Below are positions 8,794 through 17,276 of a stretch of 64,000 nucleotides of DNA, in pieces. The stretch is from Gluconacetobacter diazotrophicus PA1 5. Its GTDB lineage: Bacteria; Pseudomonadota; Alphaproteobacteria; Acetobacterales; Acetobacteraceae. Both the position numbers and the translations under genes were made by a program. Position 1 is the first letter of the stretch. Every line of letters starts with the position of its first letter. The stretch lies in the NCBI RefSeq assembly GCF_000021325.1, contig NC_011365.1:1522501-1586500 (forward strand), read 5' to 3'. A model generated the notes under the pieces. The model searched no databases. It was not told the DNA's origin and saw only the letters and a list, made by a program, of their open reading frames with translations.

Positions 8794-8913
8794 GACGGCA
8801 CGTCCGGGACGGGTCGATGCGCGGCGATCCCCGCACCCTTCGGACCACAAGGGACGTCCTGCCCCCGTGCGCATTTCGTCGGACCGCACGTCCCATGATG
8901 GACAGTATCGCGC

Positions 8914-10005
8914 TTGATCATTCGGAATTATCTGCTTCGTGAAATCGGCAAGCCGCTGGCCGCGATGCTCGGGGTCTGCATGGCGCTGTTCGCCAGCTAC
9001 AGCGCCGCCGACTTCCTGTCCGAGGCCGTGAACGGGCTGCTGTCCACCAATACGATCCTGGCCCTGGTGACGCTGAAGCTGCTGATCGGCCTGGAAGTCC
9101 TGGTGCCGGTGTCGCTGTACCTGTCGATCGTCCTGGCGCTGGGCGCGCTGTACGGCAATTCCGAAATCACGGCGCTGCATGCGCTGCGCGTGACGCCGGG
9201 GATGATCCTGCGCCATGTCATGACCCTGGCGGCCGGGGTCGCGATCGTGGTGGGGCTGCTGTCGCTGTTCGTGCGGCCGTGGGCCTATCACCAGTTGCAC
9301 AACCTGTCCAAATCCGCCCAGTTGAGCCTGGATGTCGATGCGATGCAGGCCGGCACGTTCTACGTGGTGCAGAACGGCGCCCGCGTGATCTTCCTGACGG
9401 AACGCGAGGGACCCGGCACGCCGGCACGCGACATCTTCGTCCAGGTCCGCCGCGCGAAGACGACCCAGATCATCCACGCGGAACTGGGCTATCCGATGAC
9501 GGACGAGGGCAAGCAATCCGACGTCTATGTCCGGCTGAAGAACGCCCATGTCTACGATATCGGGCGCCAGCCGGGGGTCAGCGACAAGGTGCTGACCGTG
9601 CGCGAGATCACCCAGGACCCGAACCGCCACAGCACCGAACCGCTGGGATACAGCTCCATCGCCGCGCCCAGCCTGCAATTGGCGGCCTCGCACGCGCCGG
9701 CGGACGTGGCGGAATTCCAGTGGCGCCTGTCCACCCCCATCACGACCATGCTGCTGGCCATGCTGGCCGTGCCGCTGGCGCGGGGGCGCCCCCGCCAGAA
9801 CCGCTATGGCAAGCTGGGCGCCGCCATCCTGATCTTCTTCGTCTACTACCTGCTCTATACCTCGGCGCGGACGTGGGTGCAGCACGGCATGGTGGCCGCG
9901 ATGCCCGGGATCTGGTGGGCGCCGGCACTGCTGGCGGTGCTGACCGGCTTCATGCTGCGCGACCAGATTCCCGCCCTGTTGGGGCGGCAGGCCCGCGCGG
10001 CATGA
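8914..10005 (+). CDS. lptF: LPS export ABC transporter permease LptF
   Basis: A 363-residue YjgP/YjgQ-family permease, one of the two inner-membrane partners in the LptB2FG complex that extracts lipopolysaccharide from the inner membrane toward the periplasmic bridge. It has the expected plan: three hydrophobic segments in the first 130 residues, a periplasmic beta-jellyroll-type domain (about 130-260) and three C-terminal segments (about 270-355). The start codon is TTG (LIIRNYLLREIGKPL): an in-frame TGA lies just upstream and no better start fits the family N-terminus. It overlaps lptG by the 4-base ATGA, so translation is probably coupled. Confidence 0.93.
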   Translation: MIIRNYLLREIGKPLAAMLGVCMALFASYSAADFLSEAVNGLLSTNTILALVTLKLLIGLEVLVPVSLYLSIVLALGALYGNSEITALHALRVTPGMILRHVMTLAAGVAIVVGLLSLFVRPWAYHQLHNLSKSAQLSLDVDAMQAGTFYVVQNGARVIFLTEREGPGTPARDIFVQVRRAKTTQIIHAELGYPMTDEGKQSDVYVRLKNAHVYDIGRQPGVSDKVLTVREITQDPNRHSTEPLGYSSIAAPSLQLAASHAPADVAEFQWRLSTPITTMLLAMLAVPLARGRPRQNRYGKLGAAILIFFVYYLLYTSARTWVQHGMVAAMPGIWWAPALLAVLTGFMLRDQIPALLGRQARAA

Positions 10006-11075
10006 AACGCTTCGACCGATATATCCAGATGGTCACGCTGCGCGCCTTCCTGCTGGTGGCGCTGGGGCTGACCGCCCTGTTCAGCCTGCTGGAATTCGTC
10101 GATCAGCTGGCCTTCGTCGGGCAGGGGCATTACCGGCTGGCCGATGCCGCCGCCTATACCGCCCTGCTGGGGCCGGCGCGGTTCATGCAGGTTACGCCCA
10201 TCGCCATGCTGCTGGCCTGCCTGCTGGGGCTGGGGGGACTGGCGAAGCATTCCGAACTGACGGCCCTGCAGGGGATCGGCCTGTCCGAGGCCCGGATCAT
10301 CAGCGCCGTGCTGCGCCTGGTGGTTCCGATCGTCATGGTGCTGTTCCTGCTGGCCCAGTTCGTCGTCCCCGGGACCCGGCAGATGGCGCAGGAGGGCCGC
10401 GCCGCGGCACTGGCATCGGCCACCCAGAAGGATGACCAGGACCAGGCGTTCTGGGCCCATGGCGACCAGCAATATCTGAGCGTCCGCCGCTTCCCCAGCG
10501 AGACCCAGGCCGACGACATCGATATCTACCGCTTCGCCGCCGACGGCAGCATGACCAGCTATCTGCACGCGGCACGGGCGCAGATCGGCGCCGACGACGT
10601 GTGGACGCTGCGGGACGTGACGCGCAAGGACATCGTCGCCGACCAGTTCCATACAAGCCAGCTGGACAGCATGGCCTGGCATGCCTTCCTGTCATCGCGG
10701 CAGATCCGGTTCCTGAGCCTGCCGCCGGAAAGCGTGCCGCCCATTGCGCTGTATCGCTATATCCAGGACCTGAAGCGGCATCATCTGCCCGCGATGCGGT
10801 ACGAACAGGAATTGTGGGCGCGCATCAGCATGCCGTTCGCGATGATCGCGCTGATCGCCTGCGCGGCGCCGTTCGTGTTCGGGCCGCCGCGATCACAGAA
10901 TGTCGGCTATCGCATGGCGATCGGGGTCGCGATCGCCATCGTGTTTTCCCTGGGGCAGGAAATCACCAGCCGCCTGGGCCTGCTGTTCGATTTGAACCCG
11001 GCGCTGACGGCGCTGACGCCGTCGGTGCTGCTGATGATGTCGGCCGCGTATGTATTCATCCATACGCGGGAATAG
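10002..11075 (+). CDS. lptG: LPS export ABC transporter permease LptG
   Basis: A 357-residue second permease of the LptB2FG LPS exporter. It starts MKRFDRYIQMVTLRAFL with the first membrane segment, has a conserved coupling-helix region (HSELTALQGIGLSEARI near residues 83-99) for contact with the LptB ATPase, a periplasmic jellyroll domain in the middle, and three C-terminal hydrophobic segments (MPFAMIALIACAAPFVFG and on). Start and lptF stop share ATGA. The ATPase gene lptB is not here, as usual in bacteria where lptFG forms its own operon. It is convergent with the CDP-alcohol phosphotransferase gene, with 8 bases between the stops. Confidence 0.93.
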   Translation: MKRFDRYIQMVTLRAFLLVALGLTALFSLLEFVDQLAFVGQGHYRLADAAAYTALLGPARFMQVTPIAMLLACLLGLGGLAKHSELTALQGIGLSEARIISAVLRLVVPIVMVLFLLAQFVVPGTRQMAQEGRAAALASATQKDDQDQAFWAHGDQQYLSVRRFPSETQADDIDIYRFAADGSMTSYLHAARAQIGADDVWTLRDVTRKDIVADQFHTSQLDSMAWHAFLSSRQIRFLSLPPESVPPIALYRYIQDLKRHHLPAMRYEQELWARISMPFAMIALIACAAPFVFGPPRSQNVGYRMAIGVAIAIVFSLGQEITSRLGLLFDLNPALTALTPSVLLMMSAAYVFIHTRE

Positions 11076-11083
11076 CCGGCGAC

Positions 11084-12031
11084 CTACGAAACGGTGTCGG
11101 CCACGAGCGAAAGCTCGCCACGATAAGCGTCGGACGGGCAGGCCATGCTGTCCAGTTCCGCCAGGATCGCCCGGTCGCACGCGCGCTGCCGCGCCAGAAG
11201 CAGCAGCAGGACCAGCGTCAGGCCGATGATTTCAAAATAGAAATAGGCCATGGGCACGCCGAGGAAGACGCACAGGAAGATGCCGATGGTGCGATAGTTG
11301 GCCGACAGGATCGACCAGCGGCGCAGCAGGGGGGCGGCGGCCTGACGATAGTGCTGGCGGATCGCATCCACATGGTCGGGGTGGGCCGCCATCATGGCGG
11401 ACAGGCGCCGGTCCAGCCGGCTGTCGCCCCCGGCGGTCATCGCCTCGATCCGGTTGTACAGGCCGAACAGCAGGTCGCCCGCCCGCTGGCCGGATCGTGC
11501 CACCGACCGGGCGAGGGGGGAGCCGCCGCGCCCCCAGCCCCGGAAATTATAATCCTGCCGCTGCCGTTCATAGGCGGCGGACTGCACCGCGTGACAGAAG
11601 CCCGCCAGCAGGATCACGGGCCAGACCCAGCCACCATGGTCGCGGGCCAGGGCCAGCGCCAGGCCGGTATAGACGGCGATGAACGTCACGTAGTCGCAGA
11701 TGCCGTCCAGGATCTTGCCGGTATGGGACTGCTTGCCCGTCAGGCGCGCCAGTTGTCCGTCCGCGCCGTCCATGACGTGCCAGACGACCATCAGCACGAA
11801 TCCCGCCACCGCGCAGCGCCGATCATGGTCGCGATGATAGGCGACGCCGGCCATGATACCTGCCAGCATGCCGCCGAGCGACACGGCGTTGGGGGCCACG
11901 CCCAGACGGGCGAAACGCTGCGTCAGCCACGCCGAGATCGGGTGGATGACGTGCAGGTTGGTCAGTTCCTCGATTTCCGACGTCCGCCGGACGGGATCTG
12001 GGTGGTCCACGATTGCCGGTCCCTGTTCCAT
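11084..12031 (-). CDS. CDP-alcohol phosphatidyltransferase of the inositol cluster
   Basis: A 315-residue integral membrane enzyme that transfers a phospho-alcohol or phosphatidyl group from a CDP carrier. The complete catalytic motif is visible: D88, D91-G92, A95-R96, G105, D109 and D113. Hydrophobic segments follow to about residue 290, leaving a longer C-terminal half than a minimal CDP-alcohol transferase. The ATG at 12031 has AAGG upstream; an adjacent GTG (12034) is also possible. It is last in a three-gene cluster after an inositol-phosphate synthase and a nucleotidyltransferase. The likely substrate is therefore CDP-inositol (or inositol phosphate with CDP-diacylglycerol), giving an inositol lipid or di-inositol phosphate. 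This role is inferred from context. Alternatives are ordinary phosphatidylglycerophosphate or phosphatidylserine synthase. Confidence 0.85.
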   Translation of the reverse strand: MEQGPAIVDHPDPVRRTSEIEELTNLHVIHPISAWLTQRFARLGVAPNAVSLGGMLAGIMAGVAYHRDHDRRCAVAGFVLMVVWHVMDGADGQLARLTGKQSHTGKILDGICDYVTFIAVYTGLALALARDHGGWVWPVILLAGFCHAVQSAAYERQRQDYNFRGWGRGGSPLARSVARSGQRAGDLLFGLYNRIEAMTAGGDSRLDRRLSAMMAAHPDHVDAIRQHYRQAAAPLLRRWSILSANYRTIGIFLCVFLGVPMAYFYFEIIGLTLVLLLLLARQRACDRAILAELDSMACPSDAYRGELSLVADTVS

Positions 12032-12060
12032 CACGCCCTTGCCCTGCGCATGGCCGGGGG

Positions 12061-12777
12061 TCAGAGCAACCCCTGCGCCATCAGGCGTTCTGCCTTGTCA
12101 TAGGCGACGGGATCGTCGACATCGATCCACAGGCGTTCACCGATATCGCAGACATGCGCCTTGTGCCAGCGGGCCAGCGTGTTCATCGCGCCCGAGATGC
12201 TGTCCTCGCCCTCGGCCTGGCTGCTTTCCAGGGCGTCGAACATGATCGGCGTGCACAGGAAGATGCCGGTGTCGAACGCGTTGAAATCCGCGATCGATTT
12301 CCCGATATGCTCGATCCGTCCATCGCGGCACCGCACGCGGGTCACGTCGTCGGGGTCGTTGAGCATGCGCTCGACATCGAAATCGACGCCCAGCGTCACG
12401 GTGTCGGGCCGCGCGGGCAGCGACACCATCAGGCGGTTGATGCCGGGGTCCAGCACATGGTCGCACATCGTCAGCAGGAACGGGCCGTCGAGGAACGGCT
12501 TCGCGCTGAGCACGGAAATTCCGTTGGCGCGGTCCCACGCCGCATTATGGACGTGGGTGACGCGCACGCCCTCGCATTCCGCCATGCCGTCCAGGGCCTG
12601 GCGCAATTCGTCGCCGCGATAGCCGTTGATGACGACGAATTCATCGACCCCGCCGCGGCGGGCGCGGTCGATGACCTCGGCGATCAGGGGGCGCCCCCGG
12701 ATGGGGACCAGGGGCTTGAGTGGCCCCTTGTCACGAAGACGACTGCCCTGCCCCGCGGCGACGATCAGGCATTTCAT
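12061..12777 (-). CDS. Sugar-phosphate nucleotidyltransferase, possible inositol-1-phosphate cytidylyltransferase
   Basis: A 238-residue NTP transferase with a Rossmann-like fold. The nucleotide-binding loop is near residues 7-22 (AAGQGSRL, then KPLVP), and the metal-binding acidic position is in TMCDHVLDP near residue 103. The end, WIDVDDPVAYDKAERLM, matches small monofunctional cytidylyltransferases, including inositol-1-phosphate cytidylyltransferases of hyperthermophilic archaea and bacteria. The start codon overlaps the stop of the inositol-phosphate synthase (TGATG), so the two are translationally coupled and probably sequential: inositol-1-phosphate plus CTP to CDP-inositol. The base and substrate assignment is an inference; mannose-1-phosphate or phosphocholine types are the alternatives. 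Confidence 0.85.
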   Translation of the reverse strand: MKCLIVAAGQGSRLRDKGPLKPLVPIRGRPLIAEVIDRARRGGVDEFVVINGYRGDELRQALDGMAECEGVRVTHVHNAAWDRANGISVLSAKPFLDGPFLLTMCDHVLDPGINRLMVSLPARPDTVTLGVDFDVERMLNDPDDVTRVRCRDGRIEHIGKSIADFNAFDTGIFLCTPIMFDALESSQAEGEDSISGAMNTLARWHKAHVCDIGERLWIDVDDPVAYDKAERLMAQGLL

Positions 12778-13904
12778 CAGGCGATGACGGCTTCCGGCGC
12801 ATAGGCTTCGATGAAGGCCTCGACCATCTCGTGCGCTTCGTCATCCGTGTACTGGACCGGCGGATGCTTGCAGAAATAGGCGCTGGGGCCGGCCAGCACG
12901 CCGCCGATGCCATGATCGAGCGCCAGCTTGCAGCAGCGGACCATGTCGATGGCGACACCGGCCGAATTGGGCGAATCCTGGACCGACAGGCGCAGTTCCA
13001 GCTCCATCGGCACGTTGCCGAAGATCTGGCCTTCCATACGGACGAAGCAGACCTTGTTGTCGTTCTGCCACGGCACGTAGTCGCTGGGGCCGACATGGAT
13101 GTGCTCGTTTTCCATCCGCGTCTTGGCGACGGCCTGGACGGCCTCGGTCTTCGACGTCTTCTTCGAGACCAGGCGTTCCTGGTTCTTCATGTTCAGGAAG
13201 TCGGTGTTGCCGCCCGTGTTCAGCTGGTAGGTGCGCAGCAGCTTCACGCCGCGCTTGGCGAACAGGTCGGTCAGCACGCGATGGACGATGGTGGCGCCCA
13301 GCTGCGACTTGATGTCGTCACCGATAATCGGCAGGCCGCGCGCGGCAAAGCGTGCGGCGAAGTCCGGGTCACTGGCGATGAAGACGGGAATGTTGTTGAT
13401 GAAGCCAACCCCGGCCTCCAGCGCGCATTCGGCATAGAAGCGCGCGGCCTGCTCGGAGCCCACCGGCAGGTAGTTCAGCAGGATCTGCGCGCCGCTGCGG
13501 CGCAGTTCCTCGACCACTTCGGCCTTCGTCGGCTGGGCGGCGTCGGCCAGCACGAAGGTGCGATGCGGCTCGTACGAAGCCATATGTTCGGACAGGCCGT
13601 CCAGCACGGCGCCCATGCTCACGGTCACGCCGCTTTCGGGAATGTCCTGCTCGAACGTCTTCACGCAGTTGGGCAGCGCGAAGATGGCCCGGCTGACATC
13701 GGTGCCGACCTTGCGCGCATCGATGTCGAACGCCGCCACGACCTGGATGTCGCTGGGGCGGTAGCCGCCTACGGACTCATGCATCAGACCGACCACTTCC
13801 TCGCGGCAGCGCGCGGGAGTGTAGTAATGAATGCCCTGGATCAGGGCGCTGGCACAATTGCCGACGCCCGCGATCGCGATGCGGATACCGCCTTTAGTCT
13901 TCAT
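12777..13904 (-). CDS. Myo-inositol-1(3)-phosphate synthase
   Basis: A 375-residue NAD-dependent enzyme that converts glucose-6-phosphate to inositol phosphate. It starts with the NAD-binding glycine motif (GIRIAIAGVGNCASALIQG, about residues 5-23) and has family-typical active-site segments including ILLNYLPVGSE, IGDDIKSQLGAT and LNTGGNTDFLNM. The length and the missing long N-terminal extension match the short archaeal/actinobacterial type rather than the eukaryotic one. First gene of the cluster, with two partners following on the same strand. No dedicated phosphatase or inositol catabolic genes are nearby, so the product is probably used as a building block rather than degraded. Confidence 0.94.
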   Translation of the reverse strand: MKTKGGIRIAIAGVGNCASALIQGIHYYTPARCREEVVGLMHESVGGYRPSDIQVVAAFDIDARKVGTDVSRAIFALPNCVKTFEQDIPESGVTVSMGAVLDGLSEHMASYEPHRTFVLADAAQPTKAEVVEELRRSGAQILLNYLPVGSEQAARFYAECALEAGVGFINNIPVFIASDPDFAARFAARGLPIIGDDIKSQLGATIVHRVLTDLFAKRGVKLLRTYQLNTGGNTDFLNMKNQERLVSKKTSKTEAVQAVAKTRMENEHIHVGPSDYVPWQNDNKVCFVRMEGQIFGNVPMELELRLSVQDSPNSAGVAIDMVRCCKLALDHGIGGVLAGPSAYFCKHPPVQYTDDEAHEMVEAFIEAYAPEAVIA

Positions 13905-13977
13905 AATCTATCCCGTGTACCATGCAGAAAAGGGCCCGTGCCCGCCACCCGTTGGCCGCCGCACGAGGAGAATGGCA

Positions 13978-14058
13978 ATGTCGTCTGAACAGGTCCGGCG
14001 CCGGTGCCACGGCGACAAACGCATCGTCCGGTTTGTCGCGCAGCACTACTCCCAATGA
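13978..14058 (+). CDS. Possible 26-residue small protein
   Basis: ATG at 13978 sits seven bases after a perfect GAGGAG, and the frame encodes a short basic peptide (starting MSSEQVRRRCHGDKRIVRF) to a TGA at 14056. It is divergent from the inositol-phosphate synthase. The strong start site is the only evidence. No family is recognised and it may be chance. Confidence 0.25.
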   Translation: MSSEQVRRRCHGDKRIVRFVAQHYSQ

Positions 14059-14405
14059 CACGTTCCGGGCAAGCCGGGATCATGATCCCCGGCCGGACCG
14101 TCGAAACGAAAACGGAGCCTCCTGTAATGCTGGGCGGCAGCATCCGGGAAATGCAGGGCAAGATCAAGGTCCTCCGCCTGCTGCTACATGCCGGAGCCGC
14201 CAGCGCGCGCCACATGCCCATGAAACCGTGGTTTTATGTTCCACGGCCGGGCGCGCGTGGAGTTAATTTCGATTCATCTTTCCATGGCGGATGCCATGCG
14301 GCCGGCTCGGCGGCGGCCCTCCCGCCATAGAGAAAACACATTAAAAACTGGCTCTTATAGGAAAGTAAGGCACCGATCCCTACCTGAAAGACCCTGCGGC
14401 CGGGT

Positions 14406-14471
14406 GGGCAGCCTGTCGTGATCGAGTAAAATATAATCAATAAAGAGGCCGCACCCGCCACTCGGCTGCCC
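14406..14471. repeat. Spaced inverted repeat in an AT-rich island
   Basis: GGGCAGCC (14406-14413) and GGCTGCCC (14464-14471) are exact inverted copies about 50 bases apart. They enclose an AT-rich run containing TAAAATATAATCAATAAA. It could form a long-range RNA stem or be coincidental. Confidence 0.35.
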
Positions 14472-14588
14472 GGTGACCCAATTCATTTCGATTCCATGCG
14501 TAATAGATGGTAATACATAATGAACGCCCGTCCGGCGGATTTGCCCGATTTCCGGAATCCGCTCCGGGCCGGTCACGGGTTCGTGGGG

Positions 14589-15728
14589 TCAGCGCGGGCG
14601 CAGCAACGCGGTGGCGGCGGCGATATTGCGGGACGTGGCGCGGACATTGGTCGCGGCCTCGGCCAGGGCTTCCTCCAGCGTGCAGGGCCGGTTGACGACA
14701 CTGAAGACCGCGTCGATCCCGTGCACGTGCACGGCTGCGGCATCCGCCCCCAGCGCACCGGCAATGCCGATCACCGGTCGTCCGTGCCGGCGGGCGATGC
14801 GTGCGACACCGATCGGCGCCTTGCCGTGCACGGTCTGACCGTCGATCCGCCCCTCGCCGGTGATCACCAGGTCGGCATCGGCGACGATCGCGTCCAGGCC
14901 CAGCGCGTCCATCACGATATCCACCCCGGGCCGCAGCACGCCCCCCAGGAAGGCCAGCGCCGCCGCCCCCATGCCCCCGGCCGCACCCGCCCCGGGAACC
15001 GTGTCGACACGGTTCCCGGTCGCCGCGGCGATGGCCCGGGCATACAGGGCCAGATTGTCGTCCAGGCGTCGGACCATGTCGGGCGTCGCCCCCTTCTGCG
15101 GACCGAAAATGGCCGAGGCGCCCAGCGGACCGGTCAGCGGATTGTCCACGTCACATGCCACCTCCACCCGGCAACCGGCCAGGCGCGGGTCCAGGCCCGA
15201 GAGGTCGATCCGTGCCAGACGGGCCAGCGCCCCGCCCCCGAACGGCAGATCCGCCCCCGCATCGTCGCGCAGCGACACACCCAGGGCCTGCGCCATGCCC
15301 GCCCCCCCGTCATTGGTGGCGCTGCCGCCCAGGCCCAGGATGATGTGCCGGCAACCGCTGTCCAGCGCCGCCAGGATCAGTTCCCCCACCCCGCAGGTCG
15401 TGGCGGCCAGCGGGTCGCGCCGGTCGCGCGGCACCAGCATCAGCCCGGCCGCCGCCGCCATTTCCACGATCGCCGTGCGCCCGTCGCCCAGGATGCCGAA
15501 CGCGGCTTCGACCGGCGTGCCCAGCGGCCCGGTCACGATCCGCGCCTGCATGCGCCCGCCGGTCGCGATCACCAGCGATTCCGCCGTGCCTTCACCCCCG
15601 TCGGCGGCCGGCAGCTTCACATAGGTCGCGCGCGGATAGATGTCGCGAAAACCATCCTCGATCGCATCGGCCACCTGCAGGGCCGACAGGCTTTCCTTGA
15701 ACGAGTCGCAGACGATGACGATCTTCAT
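14589..15728 (-). CDS. Glycerate kinase (GarK/GlxK type)
   Basis: A 379-residue ATP-dependent kinase that converts D-glycerate to a phosphoglycerate (2-phosphoglycerate in the GarK/GlxK class). Family blocks are plain: KIVIVCDSFKESLSA at the N-terminus, PAADGGEGT near residues 40-48, GLGGSATNDGGAGM around residue 130 and a VITGEGRIDGQT block near residue 290. Length is normal for the family. It follows the MFS transporter gene on the same strand after 50 bases and lies opposite a CdaR-type regulator. In E. coli CdaR controls garK with the glucarate/galactarate genes, so the locus probably imports and phosphorylates glycerate or a related acid (inference). Confidence 0.95.
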   Translation of the reverse strand: MKIVIVCDSFKESLSALQVADAIEDGFRDIYPRATYVKLPAADGGEGTAESLVIATGGRMQARIVTGPLGTPVEAAFGILGDGRTAIVEMAAAAGLMLVPRDRRDPLAATTCGVGELILAALDSGCRHIILGLGGSATNDGGAGMAQALGVSLRDDAGADLPFGGGALARLARIDLSGLDPRLAGCRVEVACDVDNPLTGPLGASAIFGPQKGATPDMVRRLDDNLALYARAIAAATGNRVDTVPGAGAAGGMGAAALAFLGGVLRPGVDIVMDALGLDAIVADADLVITGEGRIDGQTVHGKAPIGVARIARRHGRPVIGIAGALGADAAAVHVHGIDAVFSVVNRPCTLEEALAEAATNVRATSRNIAAATALLRPR

Positions 15729-15778
15729 GGCCGGTTCCCCTCGGCTGTTTCTGGATGGCCCAACATCAGCGCGAGATA

Positions 15779-17095
15779 TCAGCGGTTTACGCGGGCTGGC
15801 GACATACGCAGCACCAGTGTCACGCCGAGGATGGCGAGGCCCGCCAGCAGGTACAGCGCGCCGTCAGTGCGGTGGGTCATGTCCTTGACCCAGCCGACCA
15901 GATAGGGGCTGACGAATCCCGCCATCTGCCCCATCGAGTTGATGAGGGCGAGACCGCCCGCCGCCGCCGCGGGACTGAGATAACCGCCGCAAAGCGGCCA
16001 GAACATCGGCAAGCCGGTCAGCGCGCCGGCCGTGGCGACGGTCAGCGCCGCCAGGGCCACCGGGGTGTCGTCCGGGAAGCGGGCGGCCACCGCCAGCCCG
16101 GCCGCCGCCATCAGCAGCGGAATGGCAAGGTGCCAGCGCCGTTCGCGCCGGCGATCGGCCGACCGGCCCATCAGGATCATGAAGATGGTGGCCGCCAGAT
16201 AGGGAATCGCGCTGAGCCAGCCGATCGCCGCCGGATCGTGGACGCCGCTGGTGCGGATGATGCTGGGCAGCCAGAAATTGATCGCGTACACCCCGGCCTG
16301 GGTACAGAAATACAGCAACCCCAGCATCCAGATCGCCGGATTGCGCAGCACGGCGCCGAAACTGTCGGCCAGGCGGGGCGGCTGGTCCAGCCGGTCGCGA
16401 TCCAGCGCATCCTGCACCGCCGCGCGTTCCGCCGCCGTCAGCCATCGCACCTGGCCGATCGTATCGCTGAGCAGGAACATCATGCCGATCCCGAGCAGCA
16501 CGGTCGGCAGCCCCTGCAGCAGGAACAGCCACTGCCAGGCGGCGATCCCGCCAGGGGACGCGGCGAAGTGCCCCAGCATCCAGCCCGAGAGCGGGCCGCC
16601 GATGACGCCCGAAAGTGGAATCGCGGCCATGAACAGGGTCAGCACCCGCCCGTGCCGTGCCGAGGGAAACCAGCGGGTCAGATACAGGACGAGACCGGGA
16701 AAGAAGCCGGACTCCGCGGCCCCGGTGGCCAGGCGCAGCGCATAGAAGCTGGCCGGACCGCGAACGAACATCTGCGCGGCGGACAGGGCGCCCCAGACGA
16801 TCATGATCAGCGCCAGCCAGCGCCGGGCGCCGACGCGCTGCAGCATCAGGTTGCTGGGTACGCCGCAGGCGATATAGCCCAGGAAGAAGATCCCCGCCGC
16901 CAGACCATAGGCGCGTTCGGTCATGTGCAGGGAATCGAGCATGTCGAGCTTGGCGAAGCCGACATTCACCCGGTCGAGATAATTGAACAGGTAACAGGCG
17001 AAAATATAGGGCACCAGGCCGAGCGTGACCTTGCGGAAGGTCGCATCCAACCGATGGTCATCCGCCGGCGGCGAGAGGGGGGCGTTTCCGTGCAT
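15779..17095 (-). CDS. MFS transporter, anion:cation symporter (ACS) family
   Basis: A 438-residue, 12-segment inner-membrane transporter. The N-terminal pattern FNYLDRVNVGFAKLDM after the first segment and the phrase AIPLSGVIGGPLSGW are characteristic of the ACS family that imports sugar acids such as glucarate, galactarate, tartrate and phthalate. It is probably the first gene of a two-gene operon with glycerate kinase. The start at 17095 has GGGGA six bases upstream. The likely cargo is a sugar diacid or glycerate, judged from the kinase partner and the divergent CdaR-type regulator, not from the transporter itself. Confidence 0.9.
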   Translation of the reverse strand: MHGNAPLSPPADDHRLDATFRKVTLGLVPYIFACYLFNYLDRVNVGFAKLDMLDSLHMTERAYGLAAGIFFLGYIACGVPSNLMLQRVGARRWLALIMIVWGALSAAQMFVRGPASFYALRLATGAAESGFFPGLVLYLTRWFPSARHGRVLTLFMAAIPLSGVIGGPLSGWMLGHFAASPGGIAAWQWLFLLQGLPTVLLGIGMMFLLSDTIGQVRWLTAAERAAVQDALDRDRLDQPPRLADSFGAVLRNPAIWMLGLLYFCTQAGVYAINFWLPSIIRTSGVHDPAAIGWLSAIPYLAATIFMILMGRSADRRRERRWHLAIPLLMAAAGLAVAARFPDDTPVALAALTVATAGALTGLPMFWPLCGGYLSPAAAAGGLALINSMGQMAGFVSPYLVGWVKDMTHRTDGALYLLAGLAILGVTLVLRMSPARVNR

Positions 17096-17276
17096 CGTTC
17101 ATCCCCGAGGCTTTTGAGACAGCCCCTTGTTCTTTTTTTCCTCCTCCACACGCACCTGCGTCTGGAGGGTTTCGCTGATGCTACGGCCGAATGATCTGGC
17201 CGTCTTTGTGCATCTGCACTAAAAATACCCATGACGGAGCCCGAAATTCCGGGCGGATGACGGAGCGCACGAGACC

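Larger units (their letters stand above)
13905..14588. other. 684-base stretch without a confident gene
   Basis: This region between the inositol cluster and glycerate kinase holds no recognisable protein. The first third is GC-rich and contains a 26-codon frame with a strong ribosome-binding site (13978). A second frame starting at 14127 with GGAG upstream could give about 67 residues but shows no family character. From about 14330 to 14530 the DNA turns AT-rich and carries a spaced inverted repeat. It may hold a small RNA or be a remnant of lost genes. I cannot decide which. Confidence 0.5.

Noticed and set aside
14234-14576. Two minus-strand open frames of 73-75 codons in the AT-rich island
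   Set aside because: No ribosome-binding sites, no family character, and overlapping frames in different phases.
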